From Humibacter sp049446075 (GTDB lineage: Bacteria; Actinomycetota; Actinomycetes; Actinomycetales; Microbacteriaceae), in the NCBI RefSeq assembly GCF_049446075.1, contig NZ_JBMSEB010000001.1, forward strand, positions 2,542,001 through 2,606,000: DNA of 64,000 nucleotides, read 5' to 3'. Below are positions 33,305 to 41,345 of the stretch, piece after piece. The notes below the pieces were generated by a model. That model was not told the origin of the DNA. It ran no database searches and was given only the letters and a program-made list of their open reading frames with translations. Numbering within the stretch: the stretch's first letter is position 1; the number at the start of each line of letters is the position of its first letter. The position numbers and the translations under genes were made by a program.

Positions 33305-33311
33305 CTTCTTC

Positions 33312-33896
33312 GTGACGGATAACGTGTCCTGGCTCTTGGTTCTGCTGCAGCTGCCCACCGACCCTTCCCGGCATCGGGTCGCGGTCTGGCGGGAGTTGAG
33401 AAAGGGTGGCGCGGTCCCGGTCTCCCAGGGTGCCTGGGCGATCCCTGATGCGCCGGCGTTCCATCCCTCGTTGGAGCGTGCCGAAGAACTCGCTCACGCG
33501 GGTGGTGGCACTTTCGCTGTCATCGAGGCGACGCCGCGAAGTGAGGCAGGGCTGGCACTGATTCGCGATGCGTTCGTGTCGGCTCGTCTGGATGAATGGA
33601 ACGAGTTCGAGGCCGACTGCGGCAAGTACGAGGCAGAGATCGACAACGAGGTCCGGAAGAAGAAGTTCACTTTCGGTGAGCTTGAGGAGGAGGAGCAGAG
33701 CCTGGATCGGCTGCGCCGGTGGCACCGCGATCTGAAGAAGCGCGACATCCTCGCCCTTCCCGAGGCGGAGGCCGCGGAACGTCGGCTGAGGCACTGCGAG
33801 GATGTCTTGGCCGACTATGCCGAAATGGTCTACGAGACCATGCGTGGCAACTCCCCGGCCAGTGCCGGCACGACAGATCCAGACTCCGCGGGGTAA
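33312..33896 (+). CDS. ChrB N-terminal-domain protein
   Basis: This 194-residue protein matches the N-terminal domain of the chromate resistance protein ChrB: SWLLVLLQLPTDPSRHRVAVW, then RKGGAVPVSQGAWAIPDAPAF and a helical, highly charged part (KKKFTFGELEEEEQSLDRLRRW). ChrB acts as a chromate-sensing regulator in Ochrobactrum-type systems. Here the C-terminal ChrB domain and a chrA transporter are missing, and the partner is a DUF2127 protein. A DNA-binding role at the shared operator is therefore plausible but not shown. GTG start, leaderless. Confidence 0.78.
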   Translation: MTDNVSWLLVLLQLPTDPSRHRVAVWRELRKGGAVPVSQGAWAIPDAPAFHPSLERAEELAHAGGGTFAVIEATPRSEAGLALIRDAFVSARLDEWNEFEADCGKYEAEIDNEVRKKKFTFGELEEEEQSLDRLRRWHRDLKKRDILALPEAEAAERRLRHCEDVLADYAEMVYETMRGNSPASAGTTDPDSAG

Positions 33897-33988
33897 TCCC
33901 ACCTGTCCGGACCTCCCTTCGTCTCGTAAGCGCGACCAGGAGCCGAGAGAGGGCAGGTTCGTTAACCCCGTCGTGCGAGACTCAGCGC

Positions 33989-34198
33989 GTGGCAAAGGAA
34001 TCTAAGGACGAAGAGCTCCTTCAACAGATCGTGGAACGGCTGCAGGAGAAGTTTCCCGGGGTTGCACAAACCGAGGTAGAGCGGGTCGCGCGAAGCGAAT
34101 TCGAGGAGTACGTCGGTCGCCCGGTTCGCGACTATCTGACCATCCTGGTCGAGAGGTCAGCGAAGAAGAAGCTGAGGAAGGGCATCTCGTCAACGTGA
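33989..34198 (+). CDS. DUF3562 small helical protein
   Basis: This 69-residue protein has a three-helix pattern, with ELLQQIVERLQEKFPGVAQTEVERVA followed by FEEYVGRPVRDYLTILVERSAKKKL. It belongs to DUF3562, described as a three-helix dimerisation domain and without known function. It starts at GTG, six bases after GAGACT. It lies 92 bases after the ChrB-N gene on the same strand. Confidence 0.72.
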   Translation: MAKESKDEELLQQIVERLQEKFPGVAQTEVERVARSEFEEYVGRPVRDYLTILVERSAKKKLRKGISST

Positions 34199-34476
34199 CC
34201 GAGACGAGTTCTGCGGTTCTATGGTCGCATTGAGCGCACAGAACGGAGTCCGGCGCCAGGTGCTTCCCGTGGCTTGTACCGTTCGACGAGATGTGCCCGC
34301 TGGCTGGCGCTGACTTGACGAGGGGTTGTGTGCGATTCGAGCATCGCGCGACTGAGCGCTTTCGAGCCTGGGCAGTCGATTCCGTCACGCTCAGGGCCGC
34401 AGGGCGGTGACGGCCGGAAGTTGACCGCGAACCTCGCCATTTGTACTCTTTGACAACGAATTGGCGAAGGGCAACG
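34199..34476. other. 278-base stretch without a gene
   Basis: No reading frame with a start site or recognisable family is seen. It presumably holds the promoter of the fructosamine-kinase gene; TTGTACTCTTTGACAACG just before that gene is its most AT-rich part. Confidence 0.4.
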
Positions 34477-35337
34477 ATGCGTTCGGATGGGTGGTCGCCG
34501 GACTTCCTGCCTCCCGGCCGCGCCGCGCGGAACATCCGGAGACTGCCAGGGGGATTCGCCAGCCCGGTCTGGATCTGCGAGCTCGACGACGATCAAACGG
34601 TTGTCGTCAAGGCATCGCTCGATACCGACTCGGACCTCTTCAGTGTCGAGGCCCACGGTCTGCAAGTCCTCAGCACATTGGGCGGTCTCAGGACCCCGCG
34701 AGTGCTGACGGTAGGTCGGCGGTCGATCGTGCTCGAGGCGCTGCATCCGGATCTTCCGGATGATGAGGCGTTCTGGCGGTCGGCCGGTCGTAGCGCCGCG
34801 CTCATGCACCGCAACACCGGGCATGAGTGGTTCGGCTGGGAGGAAGACGGCTGGCTTGGTCTGCTTCGGCAGCACAACGGATGGGACCCGGACGGGCACC
34901 CCTTCTTCGCCGAGAAGCGTGTGTTGCGTTACCTCGGGGAGCCGCGGGTCGAGGCGGCGCTCGACGCTGCCGACCGCAAGGGTATCGAGCGCGTGTGTGC
35001 GCGGTTGCCCGAGTTGATCCCGGACACAGGCGCGTGCCTCACGCATGGCGACATGTGGCGCAACAACGTGATCGCCGATTTCGCCGGCGGTCCGGCGTTC
35101 CTCGATCCGGCGGTCAGCTACGGGTGGGCCGAGGTCGATGTTGCCCACATGCTGTGCTCGGGCGGCGTGCCGGAATCGTTCTTCCTTGGGTACGAGGAGA
35201 TCCGCCCGCTCCACCCGGATTGGCGGGAGCACGCGCGCATCCTCAATCTGCGGCAGCTCCTAGCGATGCTTGCAGGCGGCGTACCTCTCCCGACGATCGT
35301 CGCGTCGATTCGCGAGCTCGTCAGCGTGTACGCGTAA
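34477..35337 (+). CDS. Fructosamine/ketosamine kinase family protein
   Basis: This 286-residue APH-fold kinase is expected to phosphorylate ketosamines (glycated amines), marking them for deglycation. The N lobe has LPGGFASPVWICELDDDQTV and VVVKASLDTDSDLFSVEAHG. The catalytic loop is LTHGDMWRNNVIAD, followed by the metal-binding FLDPAVSYGWAEVDVAHM. WFGWEEDGWLGLLRQHNGW is the fructosamine-kinase substrate region. The ATG at 34477 has a GAAGGG site; an in-frame start at 34441 is less likely. An aminoglycoside kinase is excluded by the substrate-loop pattern. Confidence 0.85.
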   Translation: MRSDGWSPDFLPPGRAARNIRRLPGGFASPVWICELDDDQTVVVKASLDTDSDLFSVEAHGLQVLSTLGGLRTPRVLTVGRRSIVLEALHPDLPDDEAFWRSAGRSAALMHRNTGHEWFGWEEDGWLGLLRQHNGWDPDGHPFFAEKRVLRYLGEPRVEAALDAADRKGIERVCARLPELIPDTGACLTHGDMWRNNVIADFAGGPAFLDPAVSYGWAEVDVAHMLCSGGVPESFFLGYEEIRPLHPDWREHARILNLRQLLAMLAGGVPLPTIVASIRELVSVYA

Positions 35338-35425
35338 CGGCGCAGAGACGAGCTGCCCCTAGAACACATCCAGGGAACCGCGCAGAGCTGTCCCCAGAAC
35401 CTCGAACCGTAGAACCATCGGGCGG

Positions 35426-35734
35426 TCAGCGGCGGCGATCACTGCCCGTTTCCATGGACGCACGGAAGCGTTCGTCCGGGTGCCTCAGAAACCTCCGGCC
35501 GTCCTCGGCGACCTCGGTGATGTGCGCGCTCATCAGCTGACCGCAGATCGGGCAGGGAACGGCGTCCAGCGTGGCAGGAGGGTCGACCTCGGGTTTGTCA
35601 TACGGACCCAGTGCCGGCGGCCCGAGATACGGGAAGAGCTTCTCGTCCAGCCATTCGACTGCCTTCTCGAGCTTGGATTCCTTGTGGTCGTGCCGATTGA
35701 TCTCGCCCTCTCCGATGGGCTCATGTCTGGTCAT
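35426..35734 (-). CDS. Small conserved protein with a CPICG motif
   Basis: This is a 102-residue hydrophilic protein with a charged N-terminal half (MTRHEPIGEGEINRHDHKES, LEKAVEWLDEKLFPYLGPPA) and a CPICGQLMSAH motif resembling a half zinc ribbon. It then has DGRRFLRHPDERF and an Arg-rich tail. I do not recognise a named family. The ribosome site AGAGGAGATCGAG before ATG is one of the strongest in the window, so it is probably expressed. It is divergent from the TetR gene. Confidence 0.6.
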   Translation of the reverse strand: MTRHEPIGEGEINRHDHKESKLEKAVEWLDEKLFPYLGPPALGPYDKPEVDPPATLDAVPCPICGQLMSAHITEVAEDGRRFLRHPDERFRASMETGSDRRR

Positions 35735-35752
35735 CTCGATCTCCTCTCAAAC

Positions 35753-35783
35753 TGGACTAATTCGTCCACTGTATGCTTACAAT
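35753..35783 (+). promoter_or_regulatory. TetR operator and leaderless promoter
   Basis: TGGACTAATTCGTCCA (35753-35768) is a 16-bp palindrome with one mismatched pair. It is followed by the -10 box TACAAT (35778-35783), which ends six bases before the GTG of the TetR gene. The operator overlaps the -35 region, as expected for autorepression. Confidence 0.7.
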
Positions 35784-35789
35784 CGATGC

Positions 35790-36452
35790 GTGCAAGAAGT
35801 TCCAACCCAAGCGAAACAGCCCACGCGACTGACTGCACGTGGGGCGCAGACGCGGTCGCGGATCGTCTCGACGGCGGCTCAACTCATGCGCGCGCAAGGT
35901 GCTGGCGCAACGACGCTGGACGACGTCGTCCGTGCTAGCGGTGTGAGCAAGTCGCAGTTGTACAGCCACTTCGCAGACAAGACCGCACTTGTGCGTGCGG
36001 TCGTCGAGTACATCGGTGAGCTCAAGGTGGGTGGTGAGCGCGAGCGCCTGAGCAAGGTGAAGTCGTTTGCGGGGCTGAAGCGTTGGCGTGATGCGCTCAT
36101 CGCGAATAATGCGCTCGAGCAGGGCCGATACGGATGTGCACTGGGCTCGCTCGCGAACGAGGTGGCCGATCACGACGCGGTTGCTCGCGCACAGCTTTCG
36201 GCGCTTTTCACGGCGTGGGGTGAACTCTTCGAGGATGTCCTTCGCCGATTCCAGAGGCAAGGCTTGATTCCAGAGGATGCGGATGTCGGGCAGCTCGCGA
36301 CCGCTCTGCTGGCCGCGGTGCAGGGCGGGTATCTGCTCGCGCAGACCGCGCGGGACGTGGCACCGATGGCATCGGCGGTCGACACGGCGCTGGCACATCT
36401 GCAACTGCTCTCGAGCACGAGCACGAGCACGGACATAAGGAGGAAATCATGA
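35790..36452 (+). CDS. TetR-family regulator of the adjacent oxidoreductase
   Basis: This is a 220-residue regulator. The helix-turn-helix is TLDDVVRASGVSKSQLYSHFADK, and the ligand domain includes GRYGCALGSLANEVADHD, the pattern of the LmrA/YxaF-like branch. It starts at GTG with TACAAT six bases upstream. Its stop codon overlaps the ATG of the oxidoreductase by four bases. A palindrome over the promoter suggests that it represses itself and the enzyme until an electrophile or quinone binds. Confidence 0.86.
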   Translation: MQEVPTQAKQPTRLTARGAQTRSRIVSTAAQLMRAQGAGATTLDDVVRASGVSKSQLYSHFADKTALVRAVVEYIGELKVGGERERLSKVKSFAGLKRWRDALIANNALEQGRYGCALGSLANEVADHDAVARAQLSALFTAWGELFEDVLRRFQRQGLIPEDADVGQLATALLAAVQGGYLLAQTARDVAPMASAVDTALAHLQLLSSTSTSTDIRRKS

Positions 36453-37366
36453 AGGCGATCATCGCGACGGATCGTGCGGCCGAAGCGGCGGGAATCACGC
36501 TGACAGAGCTGGCGGAGCCCAAGCCCGCGATCAATGACGTTGTCGTCGAGGTGTACGCATCGGGATTCGTCCCTGCCGAGTGGGAGTGGCCGTCCACGTG
36601 GGCGGATCGCGCAGGCCGCGATCGCACGTCACCGGTGATCGGCCATGAATTCGCTGGTGTGGTGTCGGCTCTTGGGTATGGAACAAGAGGGGTGTCCCTT
36701 GGGCAGCGCGTCTTCGGGATCACCGATTGGCACCGGGATGGCACGCTGGCCGAGTACACCGCAGTGGAGGCGCGCAACCTGGGCCCCCTGCCGGGTGACG
36801 TGGACTTCACCGTGGGTGCGAGCCTGCCGATCTCGGGCCTGACCGCATGGCAGGGACTCTTCGATCACGGTCACCTTCAGTCAGGGCAGACCGTCATCGC
36901 CCACGGCGCGGCCGGCGCGGTCGGTTCGGCGGTGGTTCAGTTGGCACGCGAGTTCGGCGCCTATGTCATCGGCACGGGTCGAACCGCCGATCGTCAGGCA
37001 GCGCTCGACTTCGGCGCGAACGACTTCCTCGACCTGGGCACCGATGATCTCGAGGATGTCGGCCAGGTCGACCTGGTCTTCGACGTCATCGGCGGCGGCG
37101 TCCAGAAGCAATCGGCCGATGTCATCCGGCCCGGTGGCGCACTCGTGACCATCGTCGGGCCGACCGAGCTGCAGCCGCCAGGGGTGCGTGCCGTCGACTT
37201 CGTCGTCGAGTCCGACCGTGCTCAACTTACCGAGATCGTTCAGCGGGTGCGTGACGGCCGCCTCCGCACCAACATCGGCACCGTCACCAGCATGGATAAC
37301 GCCCTACCGTCACTGAATCCGACGGAGCGCCGCAAGGGCAAGACCGTCATCACTGTTCGTTCATAG
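36449..37366 (+). CDS. NADPH:quinone oxidoreductase-like (zinc-independent MDR)
   Basis: This 305-residue medium-chain reductase should reduce quinones or enones with NADPH. The N-terminal part has IGHEFAGVVSALGYGTRGVSLG. The Rossmann motif is AHGAAGAVGSAVVQLAREFG, and the catalytic-zinc cysteine/histidine set is absent. Its ribosome site AAGGAGG is ideal. It overlaps the TetR gene (ATGA) and is presumably induced with it. A relative with a different regulator is at 44143-45081. Confidence 0.87.
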   Translation: MKAIIATDRAAEAAGITLTELAEPKPAINDVVVEVYASGFVPAEWEWPSTWADRAGRDRTSPVIGHEFAGVVSALGYGTRGVSLGQRVFGITDWHRDGTLAEYTAVEARNLGPLPGDVDFTVGASLPISGLTAWQGLFDHGHLQSGQTVIAHGAAGAVGSAVVQLAREFGAYVIGTGRTADRQAALDFGANDFLDLGTDDLEDVGQVDLVFDVIGGGVQKQSADVIRPGGALVTIVGPTELQPPGVRAVDFVVESDRAQLTEIVQRVRDGRLRTNIGTVTSMDNALPSLNPTERRKGKTVITVRS

Positions 37367-37424
37367 CTACTGCAGGCACTCCCGGTTTCGGTCACCCGTC
37401 CAATTCGCGCGAAGGAGCATCGAC

Positions 37425-37877
37425 ATGACCAACCCATCCCCGTCCAAGCGGTACCAATTCGAGTACCCGGATGAAGCCGGTTATCCAGACGGCGTCGGCA
37501 CTCTCACCGAGGATCGGGTAACGCTCATCGACCAGGTTCTCGACGCCGACGAGAAGGCCGACACGAACATCGCCGTCGTCAACGAAGAGGAGAGCCAGGT
37601 CTACACGGCAATCGTGGGAGACACCGCGGTCGGTGGCGTCACATACAGCCGCGTCGGCGATCGCCTCGTGCTGCAGGCTGCAGCCGTCTACCCGGAGTTT
37701 CGTGGCCAAGGCATCGCAACCGAGATGATCCGCCAGGTGCTCGACGACGTGCGCAGTCACGGGGAGAAGGTCACCAACCTCTGCCCGATCGTGCGCACGT
37801 TCGTCGACAAGCACCCGCAATACGAAGACGTCATCGACCCGAAGAATCCCGGTGTCGTGAGCAGGAACCGCTCGTAA
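37425..37877 (+). CDS. GNAT-type N-acetyltransferase (Acetyltransf_CG)
   Basis: This 150-residue protein is of the same YidJ-like GNAT family as the one at 7090-7386. A 60-residue N-terminal extension precedes the core (VGGVTYSRVGDRLVLQAAAV), the acetyl-CoA loop YPEFRGQGIATEMIRQVLDD and the end LCPIVRTFVDKHPQYEDVID. The ribosome site GAAGGAG precedes the ATG. Substrate is unknown. Confidence 0.83.
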   Translation: MTNPSPSKRYQFEYPDEAGYPDGVGTLTEDRVTLIDQVLDADEKADTNIAVVNEEESQVYTAIVGDTAVGGVTYSRVGDRLVLQAAAVYPEFRGQGIATEMIRQVLDDVRSHGEKVTNLCPIVRTFVDKHPQYEDVIDPKNPGVVSRNRS

Positions 37878-37892
37878 CATCGGCTCCGACAC

Positions 37893-37913
37893 CCGTCGTC
37901 TCCCGTGCGACGG
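37893..37913. terminator. Hairpin between convergent genes
   Basis: CCGTCG (37893-37898) pairs with CGACGG (37908-37913) around nine bases, in the 48 bases between the stop codons of the GNAT and SDR genes. There is no T-tract. Confidence 0.4.
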
Positions 37914-37925
37914 CGGGTCCCGATC

Positions 37926-38660
37926 TCAGATCACGGTGGCACCGCCGTCGGCAACCAGCTCCATGCCGTTGACATAGCTCGAATCGTCGGACGCCAGGAA
38001 CAACGCGACGGACGCGATCTCCTCAGGGCGGCCCATCTCGCGCCGCGGGATCAGCGACTCGAACGAGGCCTTCATCTCCGCGTCCATCACCTCGAGCATC
38101 ATCGGCGTCGCGACCTGGCCGGGGGTGAGCACGTTCACTCGGATTCTCCGGTCCCGCAGTTCGGCCACCCACACTCGCGCATAGGCGGGCAGCACGGCCT
38201 TGCTCGCTGCGTACACGCTCCAATCGGGATAGCCCCTGAGCGACGCGTTCGACCCGGTCATGACGATCGAGCCGCCATCGTTGAACAGTGGAAGCGCCTT
38301 CTGCACTGTGAACAACGTGCCGCGAGCGTTCAACGAGAAGGCGGCATCGAAGTGCTCCTCGGTAATCTCGCCGAGCGTCCCCTGCTCGCCTCCCCCTGAA
38401 CTCGCCCACAGCACGTCGATCGCGCCCTTCTCTTGCTGGACGGTCTCGAACAGACGGTCCAAGTCGGCAAGGTCGGACGAATCGGCCTGCACGCCCGTCA
38501 CATTCCGGCCGATCAGCTTCACGGCTTCGTCGAGCGCGTCCTTCCGCCTGCCCGAGATGAAGACGTGAGCTCCTTCATCGACGAACAGCTTTGCGCCGGC
38601 CAATGCCATGCCACTCGTCGCGCCCGTGATCACCGCGACCTTGCCATCGAGCTTTCCCAT
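37926..38660 (-). CDS. Short-chain dehydrogenase/reductase
   Basis: This 244-residue NAD(P)-dependent oxidoreductase has the nucleotide motif TGATSGMALAGAKLF (Met-Ala in place of the usual Ile-Gly). It also has FSLNARGTLFTVQKALP, the catalytic YAASK with upstream Ser in MTGSNAS, and the C-terminal VNGMELVADGGATVI. It is the second gene of a pair and starts two bases after the stop codon of the F420-type reductase. The substrate is unknown. Confidence 0.87.
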   Translation of the reverse strand: MGKLDGKVAVITGATSGMALAGAKLFVDEGAHVFISGRRKDALDEAVKLIGRNVTGVQADSSDLADLDRLFETVQQEKGAIDVLWASSGGGEQGTLGEITEEHFDAAFSLNARGTLFTVQKALPLFNDGGSIVMTGSNASLRGYPDWSVYAASKAVLPAYARVWVAELRDRRIRVNVLTPGQVATPMMLEVMDAEMKASFESLIPRREMGRPEEIASVALFLASDDSSYVNGMELVADGGATVI

Positions 38661-38662
38661 GA

Positions 38663-39274
38663 TTACTTGGCCCCGAACGCGATGCCGAAGCCGCCGCCGT
38701 TGCGCGCCAAGCCCATGAGCAGGATTCCCGCCCATTCCAAGGCGTGGGTCGTCTCAAGTCCTCCCGCATCGAGCGGCCGCATGCCCAGGCTCTGCAGGAA
38801 CGCCGCGAACTGCGCCCTCGCCTGGGCATCGCCTCCGGCGAAGAACACGTCCAAGGGCTCGTCTGCAGCGAGCACGCCACGGAAGATCGTGTTGAACGCC
38901 TTGACGACGTCCGTGCCCTCAGGGGCGGCAGCGGCGATCTGCTGGGAGACCGAGTTGCCCGGGGTGGTCACAACCCCACTCGCATCGGCATTGAACGGGT
39001 TGGTGATGTCGACGAGGATCTTGCCTGCCAGCGCGTTGCCGTAGTGTTCGACCACGTCCACCGCCCCGGCGTAGAGAACGGCGAGGAAGACGATGTCGCC
39101 CGCCGGCCGTTCCCCGTACGCGCCGACGGAGGCGGAGTCGCCTATCTGGTCGACGGCGGCCTGCGCCTTGGCGACGTCGCGACTCATGATCTCGACGGTG
39201 TGGCCATGCTTCGCCGCCCGGGTACCGATGGCCATGGCCATGTTGCCCGAGCCGATGATGCTGATCGTGGACAT
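38663..39274 (-). CDS. NADP-binding reductase of the F420-dependent NADP oxidoreductase (NpdG-like) family
   Basis: This 203-residue protein starts with the Rossmann motif ISIIGSGNMAMAIGTRAAKHGH. It continues with SRDVAKAQAA, VDITNPFNAD and VVKAFNTIF, and ends in a helix with LEWAGILLMGLARNGGGFGIAFG. This is the compact F420H2:NADP/ferric-reductase-like family. Whether it uses coenzyme F420 cannot be told from sequence. It is followed after two bases by the SDR gene, so the two form an operon, divergent from a TetR gene. Confidence 0.82.
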   Translation of the reverse strand: MSTISIIGSGNMAMAIGTRAAKHGHTVEIMSRDVAKAQAAVDQIGDSASVGAYGERPAGDIVFLAVLYAGAVDVVEHYGNALAGKILVDITNPFNADASGVVTTPGNSVSQQIAAAAPEGTDVVKAFNTIFRGVLAADEPLDVFFAGGDAQARAQFAAFLQSLGMRPLDAGGLETTHALEWAGILLMGLARNGGGFGIAFGAK

Positions 39275-39343
39275 AGTGTCCCCCTTCGTGGTGTGTATCC
39301 GTTGGTCGGGGTGCTCGCTCAGCCGTCTGTAGGACCGCGAAGG

Positions 39344-39386
39344 TGAGGCACCCCTCCGGTCTTTGTCGAACCGGAGGGGTGCCTCA
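39344..39386. repeat. Perfect 17-bp hairpin in a divergent intergenic region
   Basis: TGAGGCACCCCTCCGGT (39344-39360) and ACCGGAGGGGTGCCTCA (39370-39386) are exact complements separated by nine bases. The hairpin lies between two divergent genes, where no terminator is needed for either. Confidence 0.85.
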
Positions 39387-39498
39387 GCTATTCCGAATGT
39401 GCAGATGGAATTGCCGAAGCGCCTTGTCCTCGTGGTCGGTCCGTCGTTGTCGAGCCAGAAGCTGAGGGTGCCCTCGGCTTCGGAGGTACATTGGCGAA

Positions 39499-40200
39499 GT
39501 GAGCACGATCGACACCGAACAGAGGCGGATGCCCCTGCGCCGCGACGCGCAGGAGCGTCACGACAGACTCATCGCCGCGGCTCGGCGCGAGTTCGCGGCC
39601 CGGGGCGTGGACGCCTCCCTGGAACGGATTGCACGCGACGCCGGCGTCGCCATCGGAACTCTCTATCGTCACTTCCCGACCCGCATGGATCTGCTCATGG
39701 CCGCGTTCGAGCCCCGATTGCGGGAATTCCTCGAGGGCTCCGAAAAGGCCATGCAGATCGAGGATCCGTGGGAAGCGTTCGTCGACTACCTGGAGAACCT
39801 GTTCCGCGTGCAGGCGGGAGACCGAGGTTTCAACGATTTCCTTTCCCGCCGCTTCCCCGGGAGCGCGGACACCGAACGCATCCACGACCAGATGTGCCAG
39901 CAGATCGACGACGTGCTCACCCGAGCTCAAGAAGCCGGCGAGGTGCGGCCCGATATCACTCTGGCCGACATCGTCAACCTCATCTGGTCCAACGGCCGCA
40001 TGATCGACGCCACCAGCGTCACCGCGCCCAATGCCTGGCGGCGCCAGCTCTACCTCATGCTCGACGCCTACCGGGCCAAGCGGGCGCATCCCATCCCCGA
40101 GCCGCCGATGACGGACGAGCAGCTTTACGACGCCATGGTCCGGCTGAGCACCGCTGACCGACGCGCCGCGATCGACGTGCTGGGCAGCGATCTGAGATGA
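39499..40200 (+). CDS. TetR-family regulator
   Basis: This 233-residue regulator has the helix-turn-helix LERIARDAGVAIGTLYRHFPTR in a typical AEF/AcrR-like N-terminal domain (HDRLIAAARREFAARGVDAS). A TetR C-terminal domain (SBP-type, DPWEAFVDYLENLF) follows. It starts at GTG, six bases after TACATT, and is therefore probably leaderless. It is divergent from the NpdG-like/SDR operon and the likely repressor of it. Its ligand is unknown. Confidence 0.87.
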   Translation: MSTIDTEQRRMPLRRDAQERHDRLIAAARREFAARGVDASLERIARDAGVAIGTLYRHFPTRMDLLMAAFEPRLREFLEGSEKAMQIEDPWEAFVDYLENLFRVQAGDRGFNDFLSRRFPGSADTERIHDQMCQQIDDVLTRAQEAGEVRPDITLADIVNLIWSNGRMIDATSVTAPNAWRRQLYLMLDAYRAKRAHPIPEPPMTDEQLYDAMVRLSTADRRAAIDVLGSDLR

Positions 40201-40252
40201 TCGTGGCGCCGGGGGATGCACGATCCGCATCCGCCCGGGAGGGGGTATCACG

Positions 40253-40918
40253 GTGCAGAGCCGCGCGGCGGAGACCCGGGAGACACTGCTTCTGGCTGCA
40301 GCCCATGAATTCGACGAGCACGGCTACGGCGCGTGCAGCCTGCAGCGAATCGCCGAGCGCCTGGGCAAGACGAAAGGCGCCCTGGGCTACCACTTCCCGA
40401 GCAAGGCGTCGCTGGCGCTCTCGATCGTCGAGCGCTTCTACGAGGAGTTGCCCGGTCTGGCCGTGGCCTACCGCACAGGCGAACGGATGGACGTCCGCTC
40501 GCTCGTCGCTCTGTCGCTGCACGTCGCCGAGCAATTCCGCGACGACGTCATGGTGCGAGCGGCCGTGCGTCTGCAACGGGATGCCGACGTTGTGGAAGTG
40601 CCGTTGCCTGCCCCGTACGTGAATTGGTTGGCTCTCACCGAAGCGGCGCTGACCGACGCCCAGAGCAATGGGCAGCTCGTGGAGGGCGTTGACGTGGTCG
40701 CGACCGCGCGCGTGCTCGTTGCCGGGTTCTTCGGCATACAGCAGGTCGCGAGTGCCCTCGGGCACCGGGCCGAGCTGACCGCCTGGGTGCTCGACATGTG
40801 GCGCGTCATCCTGCCAGGAGTGGTGGGGGACGAGGCAGAACGAATCCTCATCGACGTCACCGCCGGAGCTTCGGGCGCCGGCGGCTATTCGAACAGGTCG
40901 AAGACGCCGAGGCTGTAG
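40253..40918 (+). CDS. TetR-family regulator, gamma-butyrolactone-receptor-like HTH
   Basis: This is a 221-residue protein. Its N terminus (RAAETRETLLLAAAHEFDEH, then QRIAERLGKTKGALGYHFPSK) resembles the ArpA/ScbR autoregulator receptors of Streptomyces, although no synthase gene is nearby and many plain TetR proteins share this pattern. The GTG has a GGAGGGGG site. The end overlaps the convergent hypothetical gene by 34 bases. It follows another TetR gene by 52 bases on the same strand. Confidence 0.8.
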   Translation: MQSRAAETRETLLLAAAHEFDEHGYGACSLQRIAERLGKTKGALGYHFPSKASLALSIVERFYEELPGLAVAYRTGERMDVRSLVALSLHVAEQFRDDVMVRAAVRLQRDADVVEVPLPAPYVNWLALTEAALTDAQSNGQLVEGVDVVATARVLVAGFFGIQQVASALGHRAELTAWVLDMWRVILPGVVGDEAERILIDVTAGASGAGGYSNRSKTPRL

Positions 40919-41202
40919 TCGACGGCCTCGGGGTTGAGCCGGTGGATCGCCTCGTGCATGTACTGCACGATGTGCAGGTTGTCCGGCTCGGCTTCGGCGC
41001 TCGCGGTGGTCAGGGCCATGACCGGAGCGGCGGCATCCAGTACCAAGTACGCGTCCACCCGTTCACCGGCCGACGTGAGCGCACGTAGTTCCACGGTGTC
41101 GGCGCTCGCGCTGCGGGCCAAGACCGCCGTGTATTCCACGACCGCATCTGCGGCATCGTCTCCCACCAGCAACGAACGGCCGGCGAACACCAGCTCTTTC
41201 AC
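40885..41202 (-). CDS. Hypothetical protein
   Basis: This 105-residue acidic protein (KELVFAGRSLLVGDDAADAV, VELRALTSAGERVDAYLVLD, NLHIVQYMHEAIHRLNPEAV) has no family I can name. It starts at GTG with TAGCAT seven bases upstream, a leaderless promoter that supports it being real. Its last 34 bases overlap the end of the convergent TetR gene. The Asp/Glu-rich alpha-beta pattern suggests a small soluble protein. Confidence 0.6.
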   Translation of the reverse strand: MKELVFAGRSLLVGDDAADAVVEYTAVLARSASADTVELRALTSAGERVDAYLVLDAAAPVMALTTASAEAEPDNLHIVQYMHEAIHRLNPEAVDYSLGVFDLFE

Positions 41203-41345
41203 CCGGGCAATGCTATACGGCGTCACGACCCCGTTGACGGGGCTTGACAGCTCAGGTTGCCCGACGGCCTTCCGTCGCCGGCAAGGGAGCAGGGTGTGTG
41301 CGGGAGGGCCATGTCGGATGCCCACCGGCTGTTAGTGTCGCCGCC

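Noticed and set aside
40253..40918. Gamma-butyrolactone signalling system
   Set aside because: The TetR protein has a receptor-like DNA-binding part, but no AfsA-type synthase or reductase is nearby, so signalling is not claimed.
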